A DNA stretch of 64,000 bases from Desulfocucumis sp964643075 (lineage in GTDB: Bacteria; Bacillota; Desulfotomaculia; Desulfotomaculales; Desulfocucumaceae): the NCBI GenBank assembly GCA_964643075.1, contig CAZXQO010000025.1, positions 1-64,000 of the forward strand, written 5' to 3'. Below the pieces are notes generated by a model. That model worked only from the letters and a program-made list of their open reading frames with translations. It had not been told where the DNA came from and made no database searches. A program made the position numbers and the translations under genes. The stretch's first letter is position 1, and the number at the start of each line of letters is the position of its first letter. Positions 1-9,112 of the stretch are shown here, piece after piece.

Positions 1-424
1 CGGGGTCATGCTGGCCAGGAAAAATGTAGCTTCCGCCTTCAGCCCCGGCGACCATGCCTCCACCTTCGGCGGCAATCCCCTGGCCTGCGCGGCCGGACTG
101 GCCGCCATGGACCAGATGCTAAACAAAGGCGTGGTGGAAAATACGGCCAGAGTGGGTGAGTATTTCAAAAATAAGCTGGCCTTGCTGGCCGATCGTTTTA
201 ATTTCATCAGTGAGGTAAGGGGCAGGGGTCTGCTGCTGGGCATGGAGCTTGCCGTGGACGGCAGGGAGGCGGTGGTTCGCTGCCAGGACAGGGGTCTTTT
301 AATAAATTGCGTAAATAATAATGTTCTGCGTTTTATTCCCCCGCTGATTATTACCGAAAAGGATGTTGACGCTGCGCTGGAGATACTTACCGGTGTGCTG
401 GACGAATTCAATCACGGAGGATAA
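1..424 (+). CDS. argD: Acetylornithine aminotransferase, C-terminal part (5' end outside window)
   Basis: PLP-dependent class III aminotransferase of arginine synthesis (N-acetylornithine/2-oxoglutarate). The reading frame is open from base 2 and enters the window already inside the gene, so only about 140 C-terminal residues are seen. Visible family features are the HASTFGGNPLACAAGLA segment just after the PLP lysine region and the C-terminal RGRGLLLGMEL strand and FIPPLIIT segment near the substrate channel. It ends 3 nt before carB, and the carB ribosome binding site (ggagg) lies in its last codons, so the two are translationally linked. carA is not between argD and carB, so it must lie upstream or elsewhere. 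Paralogous ornithine or GABA aminotransferases look similar; the arg context decides. Confidence 0.93.
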   Translation, partial: GVMLARKNVASAFSPGDHASTFGGNPLACAAGLAAMDQMLNKGVVENTARVGEYFKNKLALLADRFNFISEVRGRGLLLGMELAVDGREAVVRCQDRGLLINCVNNNVLRFIPPLIITEKDVDAALEILTGVLDEFNHGG

Positions 425-427
425 TAA

Positions 428-3400
428 ATGCCCAAACGTCAAGACATAAGCAAAGTTCTGGTCATAGGTTCGGGTCCCATCGTCATCGGTCAGGCGGCTG
501 AATTTGACTACGCCGGCACCCAGGCCTGCAAATCATTGCGGGAAGAAGGCGTAGAAGTGGTATTGGTGAATTCCAACCCGGCTACCATCATGACGGATGC
601 CCATATAGCCGACCAGGTTTACATCGAGCCGCTGACATGGCAGAGCATTGCCAAAATTATTGACAGGGAGCGCCCCCACGGCCTGCTGCCCACCCTGGGC
701 GGCCAGACCGGGCTGAACCTGGCGGTAGAACTGGCGGAGCAGGGCATACTGGAAAAATACGGGGTGGAACTGCTGGGAACCTCCCTTGATACTATCAAAA
801 AGGCTGAGGACAGGGAGTTGTTCAAAGCAACCATGTTGTCCATCGGCGAGCCCGTTCCCCCCGGCAGTATCATCACTGATATAGAAGCAGGTTTAAAATT
901 TGCAACGGAAGTAGGCTATCCCATAATCGTGCGGCCTGCCTACACCCTGGGCGGCACTGGCGGCGGCATAGCGGAAAACGAAGGGGAACTTGCGGCCATC
1001 CTGGACCGGGGAATTAAAATGAGCATGATTGGCCAGGTGCTGCTGGAGAAGAGCGTGGCCGGCTGGAAAGAAATAGAATATGAAGTGATGCGGGACGGTG
1101 CCAATAACTGTATTACCATCTGCAACATGGAGAATATTGATCCCATCGGCATTCACACCGGGGACAGCATCGTGGTGGCGCCTTCCCAGACCCTGGCCGA
1201 CAAGGAGTACCAGCTCCTGCGCTCGGCCTCGCTGAAAATAATCCGGGCGCTGGGTGTGGCTGGCGGGTGCAACGTGCAGTTCGCCCTGGACCCGGACAGT
1301 TTTAATTATTATGTTATCGAGGTCAACCCCCGGGTAAGCCGCTCCAGCGCCCTGGCCTCCAAGGCCACGGGCTACCCCATCGCCAAAATGGCGGCTAAAA
1401 TAGCCATCGGGCTTAACCTGGATGAAATAATCAATCCCGTCACCGGCAAAACCACCGCCTGCTTTGAGCCCACCCTGGATTACGTGGTGGTAAAAATACC
1501 CCGCTGGCCTTTTGATAAATTCACCGCCGCGGACCGCACCCTGGGCACCCAGATGAAGGCCACCGGCGAGGTTATGTCCATCGACCGTACCATGGAGGGC
1601 GCGCTGCTCAAAGCCGTACGTTCCCTGGAAACAGGTGTCGACAGCCTGCAGCTCAGGGGCTCTGCCAGCTGGGGCGAAATGGAGCTGGAGAACAGGCTCA
1701 GGGTTCCCAACGATGAGCGCATCTTTGCCGTGGCCGAAGCCTTCAGGAGGGCCTGGGCCATGCGGGAAGTTTACCTGCTTACGAAAATAGATTATTATTT
1801 TCTGGAAAAAATTAAAAGCATAGTGGTGCTGGAAGGGCAATTGAAGGCTTCTGGCTGGCCGGTGAGCGTGACCTTGCTGAAAACCGCCAAAGAGGCCGGG
1901 GTGGCGGACAGCCAGATTGCCCGGCTAACCGGAACAGGCGCCGGCGAAGTCAGGGGACTGCGCAAGGGCTACGGCATAATTCCTACTTATAAGGTGGTGG
2001 ACACCTGCGCAGCGGAGTTCGAATCCTCCACCCCTTATTACTATTCCACCTATGACCGGGAGGACGAGGTAGAGGTGTCCGGCAGGCCCAAGGTGCTGGT
2101 GCTGGGCTCCGGCCCCATCCGCATAGGCCAGGGTATAGAATTTGACTATTGTTCCGTGCACTCGGTATGGGGTTTGCAGGCCGGGGGCATGGAAGCCATT
2201 ATTATCAACAACAATCCGGAGACGGTGAGTACTGATTTTGACACTGCAGATAAACTGTATTTCGAGCCGCTTACCCTGGAGGATGTGCTGAATGTAATTG
2301 ACAAAGAAAAACCGCTGGGTGTCATCGTCCAGTTTGGCGGGCAGACTGCCATCAACCTGGCTGGCGAACTGGCCTCCCTGGGCATTAAAATACTGGGTAC
2401 CCAGGTGGAGGGCATTGATGCAGCGGAGGACAGGGAAAAATTTGGCGCTCTGCTGAGCGCGCTGGGCGTACCGCAAACAGAGGGCAGCTCAGCCTACACC
2501 GTGGAAAGCGCCCGGACCATTGCCGAGGCCCTGGGTTATCCCGTGCTGGTCAGGCCTTCCTATGTACTGGGGGGGCGGGCTATGGAAATAGTATACAACA
2601 CCAATGAACTTTTGAAATACATGGAGACCGCCGTGCAGGTCTCACCAAAACACCCGGTGCTGGTGGATAAATACATTCGTGGCAAAGAGGTGGAGGTTGA
2701 TGCCATAGGGGACGGGGAGGATATTTTTATTCCCGGCATCATGGAGCATATTGAAAGGGCCGGGGTGCACTCCGGTGACAGTATCGCCGTATATCCCCCT
2801 CAGACTCTAAGTGGCGACGAGATTTGCACCATCGTGGAAAACACTGTGAAAATTGGCAAGGCGCTGAAAATAAGCGGACTTATTAACATACAGTTCGTGG
2901 TAGGTGAAGACGGGGTCTACGTGCTGGAAGTAAACCCCAGGGCGTCCCGCACAGTGCCGGTTTTAAGTAAGGTAACCGGTGTGCCCATGGTGCAGGCGGC
3001 CACCCGGGCCATGCTGGGCACAAAGCTTTCCTCCCTGGGCTACGGCCCCGGCCTGGGGCCGGTATCTCGCCTGATAACGGTAAAGGCGCCGGTATTTTCT
3101 TTTGAAAAGCTGGGGCTGGTGGAAACTTCCCTGGGCCCGGAAATGAAATCCACCGGCGAAGTGATGGGGATAGATCGCCATTTCCCCCACTCGCTTTACA
3201 AAGCCATGCTGTCCGCCGGTTTAAGAATATCCTCCGGCGGCGCTGTACTGGTATCCCTGGCGGACCGTGACAAGGCGGAGGCCGTACCCATCGTAAAGCA
3301 TTACAGAGGCCTGGGCTACAGGCTGCTGGCCACCGTCGGCACGGCCAGAAACCTGAGCGCTGCAGGCCTCGATGTGGAGGAAGTTACAGATGTAGGGGAT

Positions 3401-3616
3401 GCCTTACGCTCGGGAAGGGTGAACATGGTGATTAATACCCCCACACGGGGCAAGGTGCCGGGCCGCCCGGGGTTCCTGCTCAGGCGTATTGCGGCGGAAT
3501 ACCGGGTGCCCTGTTTTACCTCGCTGGACACAGCCGGCGCCCTGGTGGGCGTGTTGGACTGCCTGTGCCGGGGCGAAGATCCCGGTCCCGTAAATATGAA
3601 GGATTTTCTGAATTAG
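428..3616 (+). CDS. carB: Carbamoyl-phosphate synthase large subunit
   Basis: Makes carbamoyl phosphate from bicarbonate, ATP and ammonia for arginine (and pyrimidine) synthesis; the ammonia comes from the CarA glutaminase. Full length at 1062 residues. Two homologous ATP-grasp halves are visible: the first opens with VLVIGSGPIVIGQAAEFDYAG (about residues 10-30), the second with VLVLGSGPIRIGQGIEFDY (about 555-573). Each half carries an FGGQT- or LGGQT-type motif and a VNPR metal/ATP-site motif. The last ~120 residues form an MGS-like allosteric domain. Start chosen from ggagg 7 nt upstream. It sits between argD and argF, which suggests an arginine-dedicated enzyme. Confidence 0.98.
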   Translation: MPKRQDISKVLVIGSGPIVIGQAAEFDYAGTQACKSLREEGVEVVLVNSNPATIMTDAHIADQVYIEPLTWQSIAKIIDRERPHGLLPTLGGQTGLNLAVELAEQGILEKYGVELLGTSLDTIKKAEDRELFKATMLSIGEPVPPGSIITDIEAGLKFATEVGYPIIVRPAYTLGGTGGGIAENEGELAAILDRGIKMSMIGQVLLEKSVAGWKEIEYEVMRDGANNCITICNMENIDPIGIHTGDSIVVAPSQTLADKEYQLLRSASLKIIRALGVAGGCNVQFALDPDSFNYYVIEVNPRVSRSSALASKATGYPIAKMAAKIAIGLNLDEIINPVTGKTTACFEPTLDYVVVKIPRWPFDKFTAADRTLGTQMKATGEVMSIDRTMEGALLKAVRSLETGVDSLQLRGSASWGEMELENRLRVPNDERIFAVAEAFRRAWAMREVYLLTKIDYYFLEKIKSIVVLEGQLKASGWPVSVTLLKTAKEAGVADSQIARLTGTGAGEVRGLRKGYGIIPTYKVVDTCAAEFESSTPYYYSTYDREDEVEVSGRPKVLVLGSGPIRIGQGIEFDYCSVHSVWGLQAGGMEAIIINNNPETVSTDFDTADKLYFEPLTLEDVLNVIDKEKPLGVIVQFGGQTAINLAGELASLGIKILGTQVEGIDAAEDREKFGALLSALGVPQTEGSSAYTVESARTIAEALGYPVLVRPSYVLGGRAMEIVYNTNELLKYMETAVQVSPKHPVLVDKYIRGKEVEVDAIGDGEDIFIPGIMEHIERAGVHSGDSIAVYPPQTLSGDEICTIVENTVKIGKALKISGLINIQFVVGEDGVYVLEVNPRASRTVPVLSKVTGVPMVQAATRAMLGTKLSSLGYGPGLGPVSRLITVKAPVFSFEKLGLVETSLGPEMKSTGEVMGIDRHFPHSLYKAMLSAGLRISSGGAVLVSLADRDKAEAVPIVKHYRGLGYRLLATVGTARNLSAAGLDVEEVTDVGDALRSGRVNMVINTPTRGKVPGRPGFLLRRIAAEYRVPCFTSLDTAGALVGVLDCLCRGEDPGPVNMKDFLN

Positions 3617-3626
3617 GAGGTGTATT

Positions 3627-4571
3627 ATGATGGATAAACTGCCAGATAACCTGAGGGGCAGGGATTTGTTGACTCTCCACGATTTTACCTCGGAGGAGAT
3701 AATGCAAATACTGGACCTGGCAGACGATTTAAAAGCCAGGCAGAAGAAAAAAGAGCCGCACCAGTACCTGCAGGGGAAAACGCTGGGCATGATTTTTCAA
3801 AAGTCATCCACCCGCACCAGAGTTTCCTTTGAGGTGGGCATTTACCAACTTGGCGGCCAGGCGCTGTTCCTCAGCTCTTCAGATATACAGCTGGGGCGGG
3901 GCGAATCGGTGGCGGATACCGCCCGGGTGCTGTCCCGGTTTGTGGACGGGATAATGATCCGCACCTTTGCCCAGTCTGATGTGGAGGAACTGGCCCGCTA
4001 TTCTGATGTGCCGGTTATAAACGGCCTGACCGATCTCCTGCACCCCTGCCAGATACTGGCCGATTTGCAGACCATCCGGGAGCAAAAGGGCAGGCTGGCA
4101 GGCTTAAAACTGGCTTACGTGGGGGACGGTAACAACATCGCCCACTCCTTGCTTTTCGGCTGCGCAAGGATAGGCATTAACATGGCTGTGGCTTCCCCGG
4201 AGGGCTATAAGCCCGATGAAAGGATTGTGGTTCTGGCCAGGGAGGATGCAGCACTTGCCGGGGCGAAAATAGAGATATTGACGGCACCCGCCGAAGCGGT
4301 AAAAGGCGCCGACGTGGTGGTGACCGACGTCTGGGCCAGCATGGGCCAGGAAGCCCAGCAACAGGAGAGGGTAAAGATATTTGCCGGGTACCAGGTCAAC
4401 GAGGAACTTGTAAGCCACGCCGCCAAAGACTTTATATTTCTGCACTGCCTGCCGGCCCACCGGGGCGAGGAGGTATCCGCAGGGATTATTGACGGCCCCC
4501 ACTCGGTGGTTTGGGATGAGGCGGAAAACAGGCTGCACGCACAGAAGGCGGTCATGTCTTTATTGATGTAG
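3627..4571 (+). CDS. argF: Ornithine carbamoyltransferase
   Basis: Transfers the carbamoyl group from carbamoyl phosphate to ornithine, giving citrulline. At 314 residues it has the family's normal length. Signatures seen: the carbamoyl-phosphate site SSTRTRVSFE near residue 57, HPCQILADL near 137, and the ornithine-binding HCLPAHRGEE near 273. Start ATG has aggagg 6 nt upstream and lies 10 nt after carB. In relatives argG and argH often follow directly; here a terminator and 20 kb of accessory DNA intervene. Confidence 0.97.
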   Translation: MMDKLPDNLRGRDLLTLHDFTSEEIMQILDLADDLKARQKKKEPHQYLQGKTLGMIFQKSSTRTRVSFEVGIYQLGGQALFLSSSDIQLGRGESVADTARVLSRFVDGIMIRTFAQSDVEELARYSDVPVINGLTDLLHPCQILADLQTIREQKGRLAGLKLAYVGDGNNIAHSLLFGCARIGINMAVASPEGYKPDERIVVLAREDAALAGAKIEILTAPAEAVKGADVVVTDVWASMGQEAQQQERVKIFAGYQVNEELVSHAAKDFIFLHCLPAHRGEEVSAGIIDGPHSVVWDEAENRLHAQKAVMSLLM

Positions 4572-4581
4572 TACCTTCATA

Positions 4582-4611
4582 CCCCCGCTGACTAACCGGC
4601 GGGGGCTTTTT
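4582..4611 (+). terminator. Rho-independent terminator of argD-carB-argF
   Basis: Seven-base-pair GC stem (cccccgc/gcggggg) with a 10-nt loop followed by cttttt, starting 10 nt after the argF stop. It also lies at the 3' end of the facing gene at 4610-4966. Confidence 0.9.
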
Positions 4612-4966
4612 ACGCTTCTGCGCCGGCGGAATCACTGTCCTTCTCAGTCACTTTCAGACATCCTCTGGCCAGTAACGGGAGGGAATACTCCGAAGCCGAT
4701 ATTCCCTGGACGAATATTTTCGTTAGGAGGCTTGTCTCCAGGTTCAGCTCTGCGGCATCAAAATTCTCCACAAACAGGGCAAAGGCAAGGGGGTCTTCCG
4801 GCAACAGTTCCGCCAGGACCTCGCAGAATTTACCGTTGCTCAATATAAAGCTCGTTTCACGGCATATTTTATCACCGCCCGGGCCTCTAAGACACCTTAT
4901 CCATGCATCTGCAGCAGCATAAAGGGCTTCATCTGTAACCAGTTCATAAAAGGCCTTGCTATTCAT
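4610..4966 (-). CDS. Hypothetical protein, 118 aa
   Basis: I do not recognise this protein. It is acidic, soluble, rich in Ala/Leu/Glu, with no membrane segment and no Cys pair arrangement suggesting a metal site. It converges on argF and its last codons overlap the argF terminator. No convincing Shine-Dalgarno sequence precedes the only ATG. The amino acid composition looks like a real protein, so I keep it with modest confidence; it could be the first gene of the accessory region or a remnant. Confidence 0.45.
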   Translation of the reverse strand: MNSKAFYELVTDEALYAAADAWIRCLRGPGGDKICRETSFILSNGKFCEVLAELLPEDPLAFALFVENFDAAELNLETSLLTKIFVQGISASEYSLPLLARGCLKVTEKDSDSAGAEA

Positions 4967-5098
4967 AAGGTAATATGTGAAACCCTTTAAAAAACTTTAT
5001 TTTATTTAACGTTCCCATCGGGAAGCCCTGGCTAATCTACGTAATTTATAATAACAACTCACAGTATGAATGAACTGTTTCGGAGGGAATTTTTACTG

Positions 5099-6335
5099 AT
5101 GTTCAATACTCAAAACAGGATGCGGGAACTTGAAAAGGTATGGCATATAACCATTCTGCTGCACAGTTCTCGCAATATTCACGAAACGCTGGATACCGCC
5201 CTTTTCCAGGTAATGGCGATGATAAATGCCGAATCGGGAACGCTCTGGCTCCTGGATGAAAAAGGAGAATATCTCTATCCGTATCTTACCCGGGGTCCGA
5301 AGGTCCAGGCACTGAAGGACTTGAAGCTGAAAAACGGCGAGGGCATGGCGGGCTGGGTTGCAACAGAATGGCAGGCCGCAAATCGTTGCCGACGCCGCAA
5401 GCGACCCGCGCTGGGCGCGAAGGTTTGACCAGGCCACCGGCTATGTCACCCGCAGCCTGCTCTGTGTGCCCCTGACAACCTCAAAGGCCACTATCGGCTG
5501 CCTGCAGTTTATTAATAAAAAGGGCGGCCTGCTGTTCGAAGAAAACGACTTGAAACTGAGTGAAGAACTGGCGGTATTGGTGGCCATCGCCCTGGAAAAC
5601 CAGGGTTTTCTGGTTAAGGAAAGGGCTGCCGGGGAAGTGCTCAATCGCCTCGACCAGGTAAAAAAGAACTACCTGATGGGCGAGGTTAATGTAGAAGCTC
5701 TGAAGGAAACATCTCTGGAAGTTTTCAGCGGTGAACTCCTGGTTATTCTTGGCCCCAGCGGGTCCGGCAAGAGCACCCTGTTAAACCTGCTGGGTGGAAT
5801 GGACAAGCCTACGGCCGGCCGGATGTTTTTCAAAGAACTGGATTTATCTCAAGCCAGCGAAAAAGAGATGACCTTGTACCGTCGCCACGAAGTTGGGTTT
5901 GTCTTCCAGTTTTACAACCTGATTCCGGACTTAACCGCCGGGGAAAACGTCGCCCTGGCGGCTGAGCTGGTGGCCGACCCGCTGACCGTGGACGAGGTGC
6001 TGGAGGAGGTGGGCTTAAGCCATCGCAAGGACCACTTTCCGGCTCAGTTGAGTGGGGGTGAGCAACAGAGAGTTTCAATTGCCAGGGCTATTGTTAAAAA
6101 ACCAAGCATTTTTTTGTGTGACGAGCCTACCGGTGCGCTGGACGACAACACCGGAAAGCTGATTCTGAAATTACTTGAAAAAGTGGCGCGTGGCCGGAAC
6201 AACACGGTGGTGATAGTCACCCACAATACGGCGATTGGCGCGATGGCCGACTGGGTTTTTAAAATGCGAAGCGGCAACCTGGTTGAAATCATCCATAATC
6301 CAAACCCGGCGCCGGCTGAAAGGATCGATTGGTAG
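5099..6335 (+). pseudogene. GAF-domain/ABC-transporter ATPase fusion, frameshifted
   Basis: A GAF sensory domain (about the first 150 residues) is fused to a MacB/LolD-type ABC ATPase. The ATPase carries Walker A GPSGSGKST, a Q-loop at FVFQFYNLIPDL, the signature LSGGEQQR, Walker B IFLCDEPTGALD and the His switch VIVTHN. The frame breaks near 5355-5362: removing one A from gcaacag restores GWVAQNGRPQIVAD, the usual GAF ending. The first half is read from ATG 5099 (ggaggg 10 nt upstream; an ATG at 5066 has no RBS). The stop overlaps the GTG start of the permease. A GAF domain on the nucleotide-binding subunit would let a small ligand or redox signal gate transport; the family link is recognised, the gating is inference. 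A sequencing error in the A run is possible. Confidence 0.8.
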
Positions 6336-8199
6336 TGAGTGCTCTCAAGCATAAACTGATTCGCACCATCCGGACCACCCTGGGGCATTTTGCCGCCCTG
6401 GTAATGGTGGCGCTTGGCGGGGTAACCGTGTATTACGGCACGGGCACGGCCCTTTCCCACCTTATTTCCTCGCAGCAGGCCTTTTACCAGGAAGCTGGCT
6501 TTGCCGACTATTACTTCGAGGTGGCCCGCGCCCCGGCCGGTGTGGTGAAAAGAATCCGGGGAGTTCCGGGAGTACTGGCTGCTACCGGACGGGTTCAAAA
6601 AGATGTCAAAATATTAAAAAACGGCAGCGCCCGCGACACCGGACGCTTAACAGGTTTCGTCCTGCTGAGGCGGCTGATCAAGGCACAGCACCTGCAGATA
6701 GGCGTAATGAAAGAGCGCTGGGTTATGAAAACTGCTCAATTATGCTCCTGTTTACGGCATACTCACTGGCCATAACAACAGCCGGAACCATCCTGGGCCT
6801 GCTGGCAGGCTCGGGGCTGGCCGGATTGGTATCAAACCTGCTCGAACAAAGTATGGAACTGCCGAAAAGCGGCGGGGGCGTAAACTGGCTGGTACTGCTC
6901 AACAGCACCGTGATCAATGCCGGCGTGGGACTGTCTTCCGGCCTGCTGGCCTCCTGGGAGGTTACCAGGATAAACCCCGCCGAGGCTTTCCACAGGGAGT
7001 TGCCTGCAGCCTATGAGAAAACGTTTATTGAAGAGTGGCGCCGCCTGTGGACGGTTTTACACAGCTCCTGGAAAATGAGCCTTCGTTCCATATCGCGCAA
7101 CCGTGCCCGCTTTATTGCCACCACCATGGGGATAACAGCAACCGTGGCAATGATTTTAATAGCCATATATTTTACCAATTCCAGGGATTTCTTGTTGTAC
7201 CGCTTTTTCAATGTGGAAAACCGCTATGACTATACCGTCCGCTTTAACAGCCCGGTTAAAAAAAATGCTCTGGTAAGCTGGAACGATTGGCCTGAAATCC
7301 GGAAGCTCGGGCCCGTCCTGGAAATTCCGGTGACAATGTCCAACCCCGGAGCGGAAGGGTTATCCATAAATTACAAGGAGGACATAATCATCGGCCTGGA
7401 ACCGGAAGGCAGACTTCGTGAAATATTTAATTCCCGGTATGAAAGGCTTTATGTGCCGGAGGAAGGAATTCTGCTCAATCAGGTGGTCGCGGACAAGCTT
7501 GGGCTAAAAGTTGGGGAACTGGTGGAGGTTGAAACAAAACCGGGCCTGGGACCTTCGCGCCGGGTCCGCCTGCTGGTAAGGGGAATTGACAGGCAAAACA
7601 TAGGCGGTAACTCATTCGTTTCCCTGGGACAGGCCAACCGGATTCTGGATGGGAATGATGCAATCAACGCTGTTATGGTCAAGTCGGACAGCCTTAAATT
7701 TAATAGTCTGGAAAACCGCCTGGCCCAGATACCCGGCGTGGCTTCGGCCCTAAGCCAGGAAAAACAGAAACAAAACGCCGTCAGGCTTATGGTTGCATTG
7801 ACATACTTTACAACAATCATGATTATCGCAGCAATGGCGATAGGATCCTCCATAGTTTACAACAATTCGATCATGTGCTTTAATGAGCGAAAAAGGGAAC
7901 TTGCTTCACTAAGGGTGATCGGCTGGAGAGAAGAAGACATTGCCAGACTGCTGTTTAACGAAATCATTCTGGCCCTGCTCCTGGGCATCACCATCGGCTT
8001 GCCGCTGGGCAAGTACATGGGCGGGCTATACTTGCAGGCTATAAGCACCGAGACTTTTGTCTGGCCTGTGGTGTTGTATCCCTCAACCTATGTAATATCT
8101 GCCGTTACCACAACCATATTTGCCCTGGCCGGCCACCTGCTGGCGATGCGCAGGGTCAGGGAACTGGATCTGGTAGAAGTATTAAAAGATCGCGATTAA
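6335..8199 (+). pseudogene. MacB/FtsX-type ABC permease, internally deleted and frameshifted
   Basis: Partner permease of the GAF-ABC ATPase. It starts at GTG 6335, overlapping the ATPase stop by one base. The first transmembrane segment and the start of an extracytoplasmic MacB_PCD-like domain are present. The sequence then jumps (around 6640-6665) to LLRRLIKAQHLQIGVMK, the cytoplasmic stretch after TM2, so most of the first periplasmic domain is missing. A second lesion near 6713 (two extra bases) separates GVMK from ALGYENCSIM. The remainder (6718-8199) is an intact-looking second half: TM segments, a second extracytoplasmic domain and three C-terminal TM segments with the FtsX core. Full-length relatives have about 750-800 residues. 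Confidence 0.8.
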
Positions 8200-8338
8200 C
8201 CTTTATCTCTACTGATAAGGACTGGAATCAAATTTTGTGTAATATTGGAGTCAAACCGTACAATAGTTTTATTCCCGTATAACAAACAATCAAGTGCATT
8301 ATCAAGCTCAAATCCGGTGCTGGAATGGGGGGACGGTT

Positions 8339-8599
8339 TTGAAAACCGCTGAAAATGTGAAAAAAAAGATTGCCGTAATGGCTGTCATATTGCTGGCTGT
8401 TCTGGCCGCTGGACTGTTCTACTACCGGAGCGGGCAGGTTGTTGAGGTGGTAAAAGTGTCAAGGGGAACTATATCCGAGGATATCGAAGAAACCGGATAC
8501 GTTCAGACTGCTGACGATTACAATATCCAGGCGCCGTCCGGCGGCCGTATAGTTCAATTGAATGTGTCGAAGGGCCAGGCGGTCTTACCCGCAAAGTAG
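8339..8599 (+). pseudogene. HlyD/MacA-type membrane-fusion protein, truncated
   Basis: Third component of the same exporter set. From TTG 8339 (gggggga upstream) it encodes an N-terminal membrane anchor (about residues 10-30) and the first barrel/lipoyl segment (VEVVKVSRGTISEDIEETGY ... IQAPSGGRIVQLNVSKGQAV), then stops after about 86 residues. Relatives have 350-450 residues. A stretch after the stop (about 8608-8720) still reads GVAGKIVFIKSKAELILRGD, suggesting an interior deletion plus frameshift. It is a dead remnant. Confidence 0.7.
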
Positions 8600-8781
8600 T
8601 TACCATTTAATGGTGTTGCAGGCAAAATTGTATTTATAAAATCAAAAGCCGAATTAATCCTGAGGGGGGATAACCTGGCTATAAAAAAGGGCCCTAACCT
8701 TCCTTATGCGGCGACAAATGGATACTAACAATACTCCCAAAATGACTTAGTGGTTAAAAACATAATTATGGTGACGTATTT

Positions 8782-9015
8782 TTAACAAGCTACGCTAACC
8801 AATTCTTTTATCTCTGTTTTTTTGCATGACAGCTTGGAGCACAAACGGTCCAGATCTGATCGTGTAAATTTCCATTCAAGCGGTCGAGCCACTTCTTGGT
8901 ACCGCTCCTGAAAGCGGAGGAGACGGCCTCGCACCTCAGAAAGAGAGGTGAAGTCACAAGGGGTAACTTCGAAGTAATAAAAAAACAATCTCGTAGAATT
9001 GCTTCTAAGCCACAA
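8782..9015 (-). mobile_element. IS630-family transposase C-terminal fragment
   Basis: About 75 residues match the tail of IS630-type DDE transposases: DFTSLSEVRGRLLRFQERYQ followed by EWKFTRSDLDRLCSKL. The catalytic DDE core is absent and no start or inverted repeats are visible. It lies directly after the dead HlyD gene, so an IS insertion may have caused that gene's loss. Confidence 0.7.
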
Positions 9016-9042
9016 AAAAATGCTGGCAGGATTTTTATCTGC

Positions 9043-9083
9043 AAAAATAAACGCCTTCCGGCTTAAAAAAACCGTTGGGCGTT
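9043..9083 (-). terminator. Terminator of the first SLH gene
   Basis: On the minus strand aacgcc/ggcgtt forms a stem with an inner cgg/ccg pair, followed by a T-rich tract (tattttt). A near-identical copy ends the second SLH gene at 11572-11611. Confidence 0.75.
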
Positions 9084-9112
9084 AACAGGAGGGATAGTAG
9101 TAGTAAATTAGC

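Noticed and set aside
893..1840. Long minus-strand frame inside carB (315 codons) and similar long antisense frames in argF, ilvD, leuA and glmS
   Set aside because: They are shadows of GC-rich codons in well-conserved genes on the plus strand, without RBS or family match.
8808..9044. 78-codon minus frame overlapping the IS630 fragment
   Set aside because: The other frame (8782-9015) carries the transposase motifs, so this one is a shadow.
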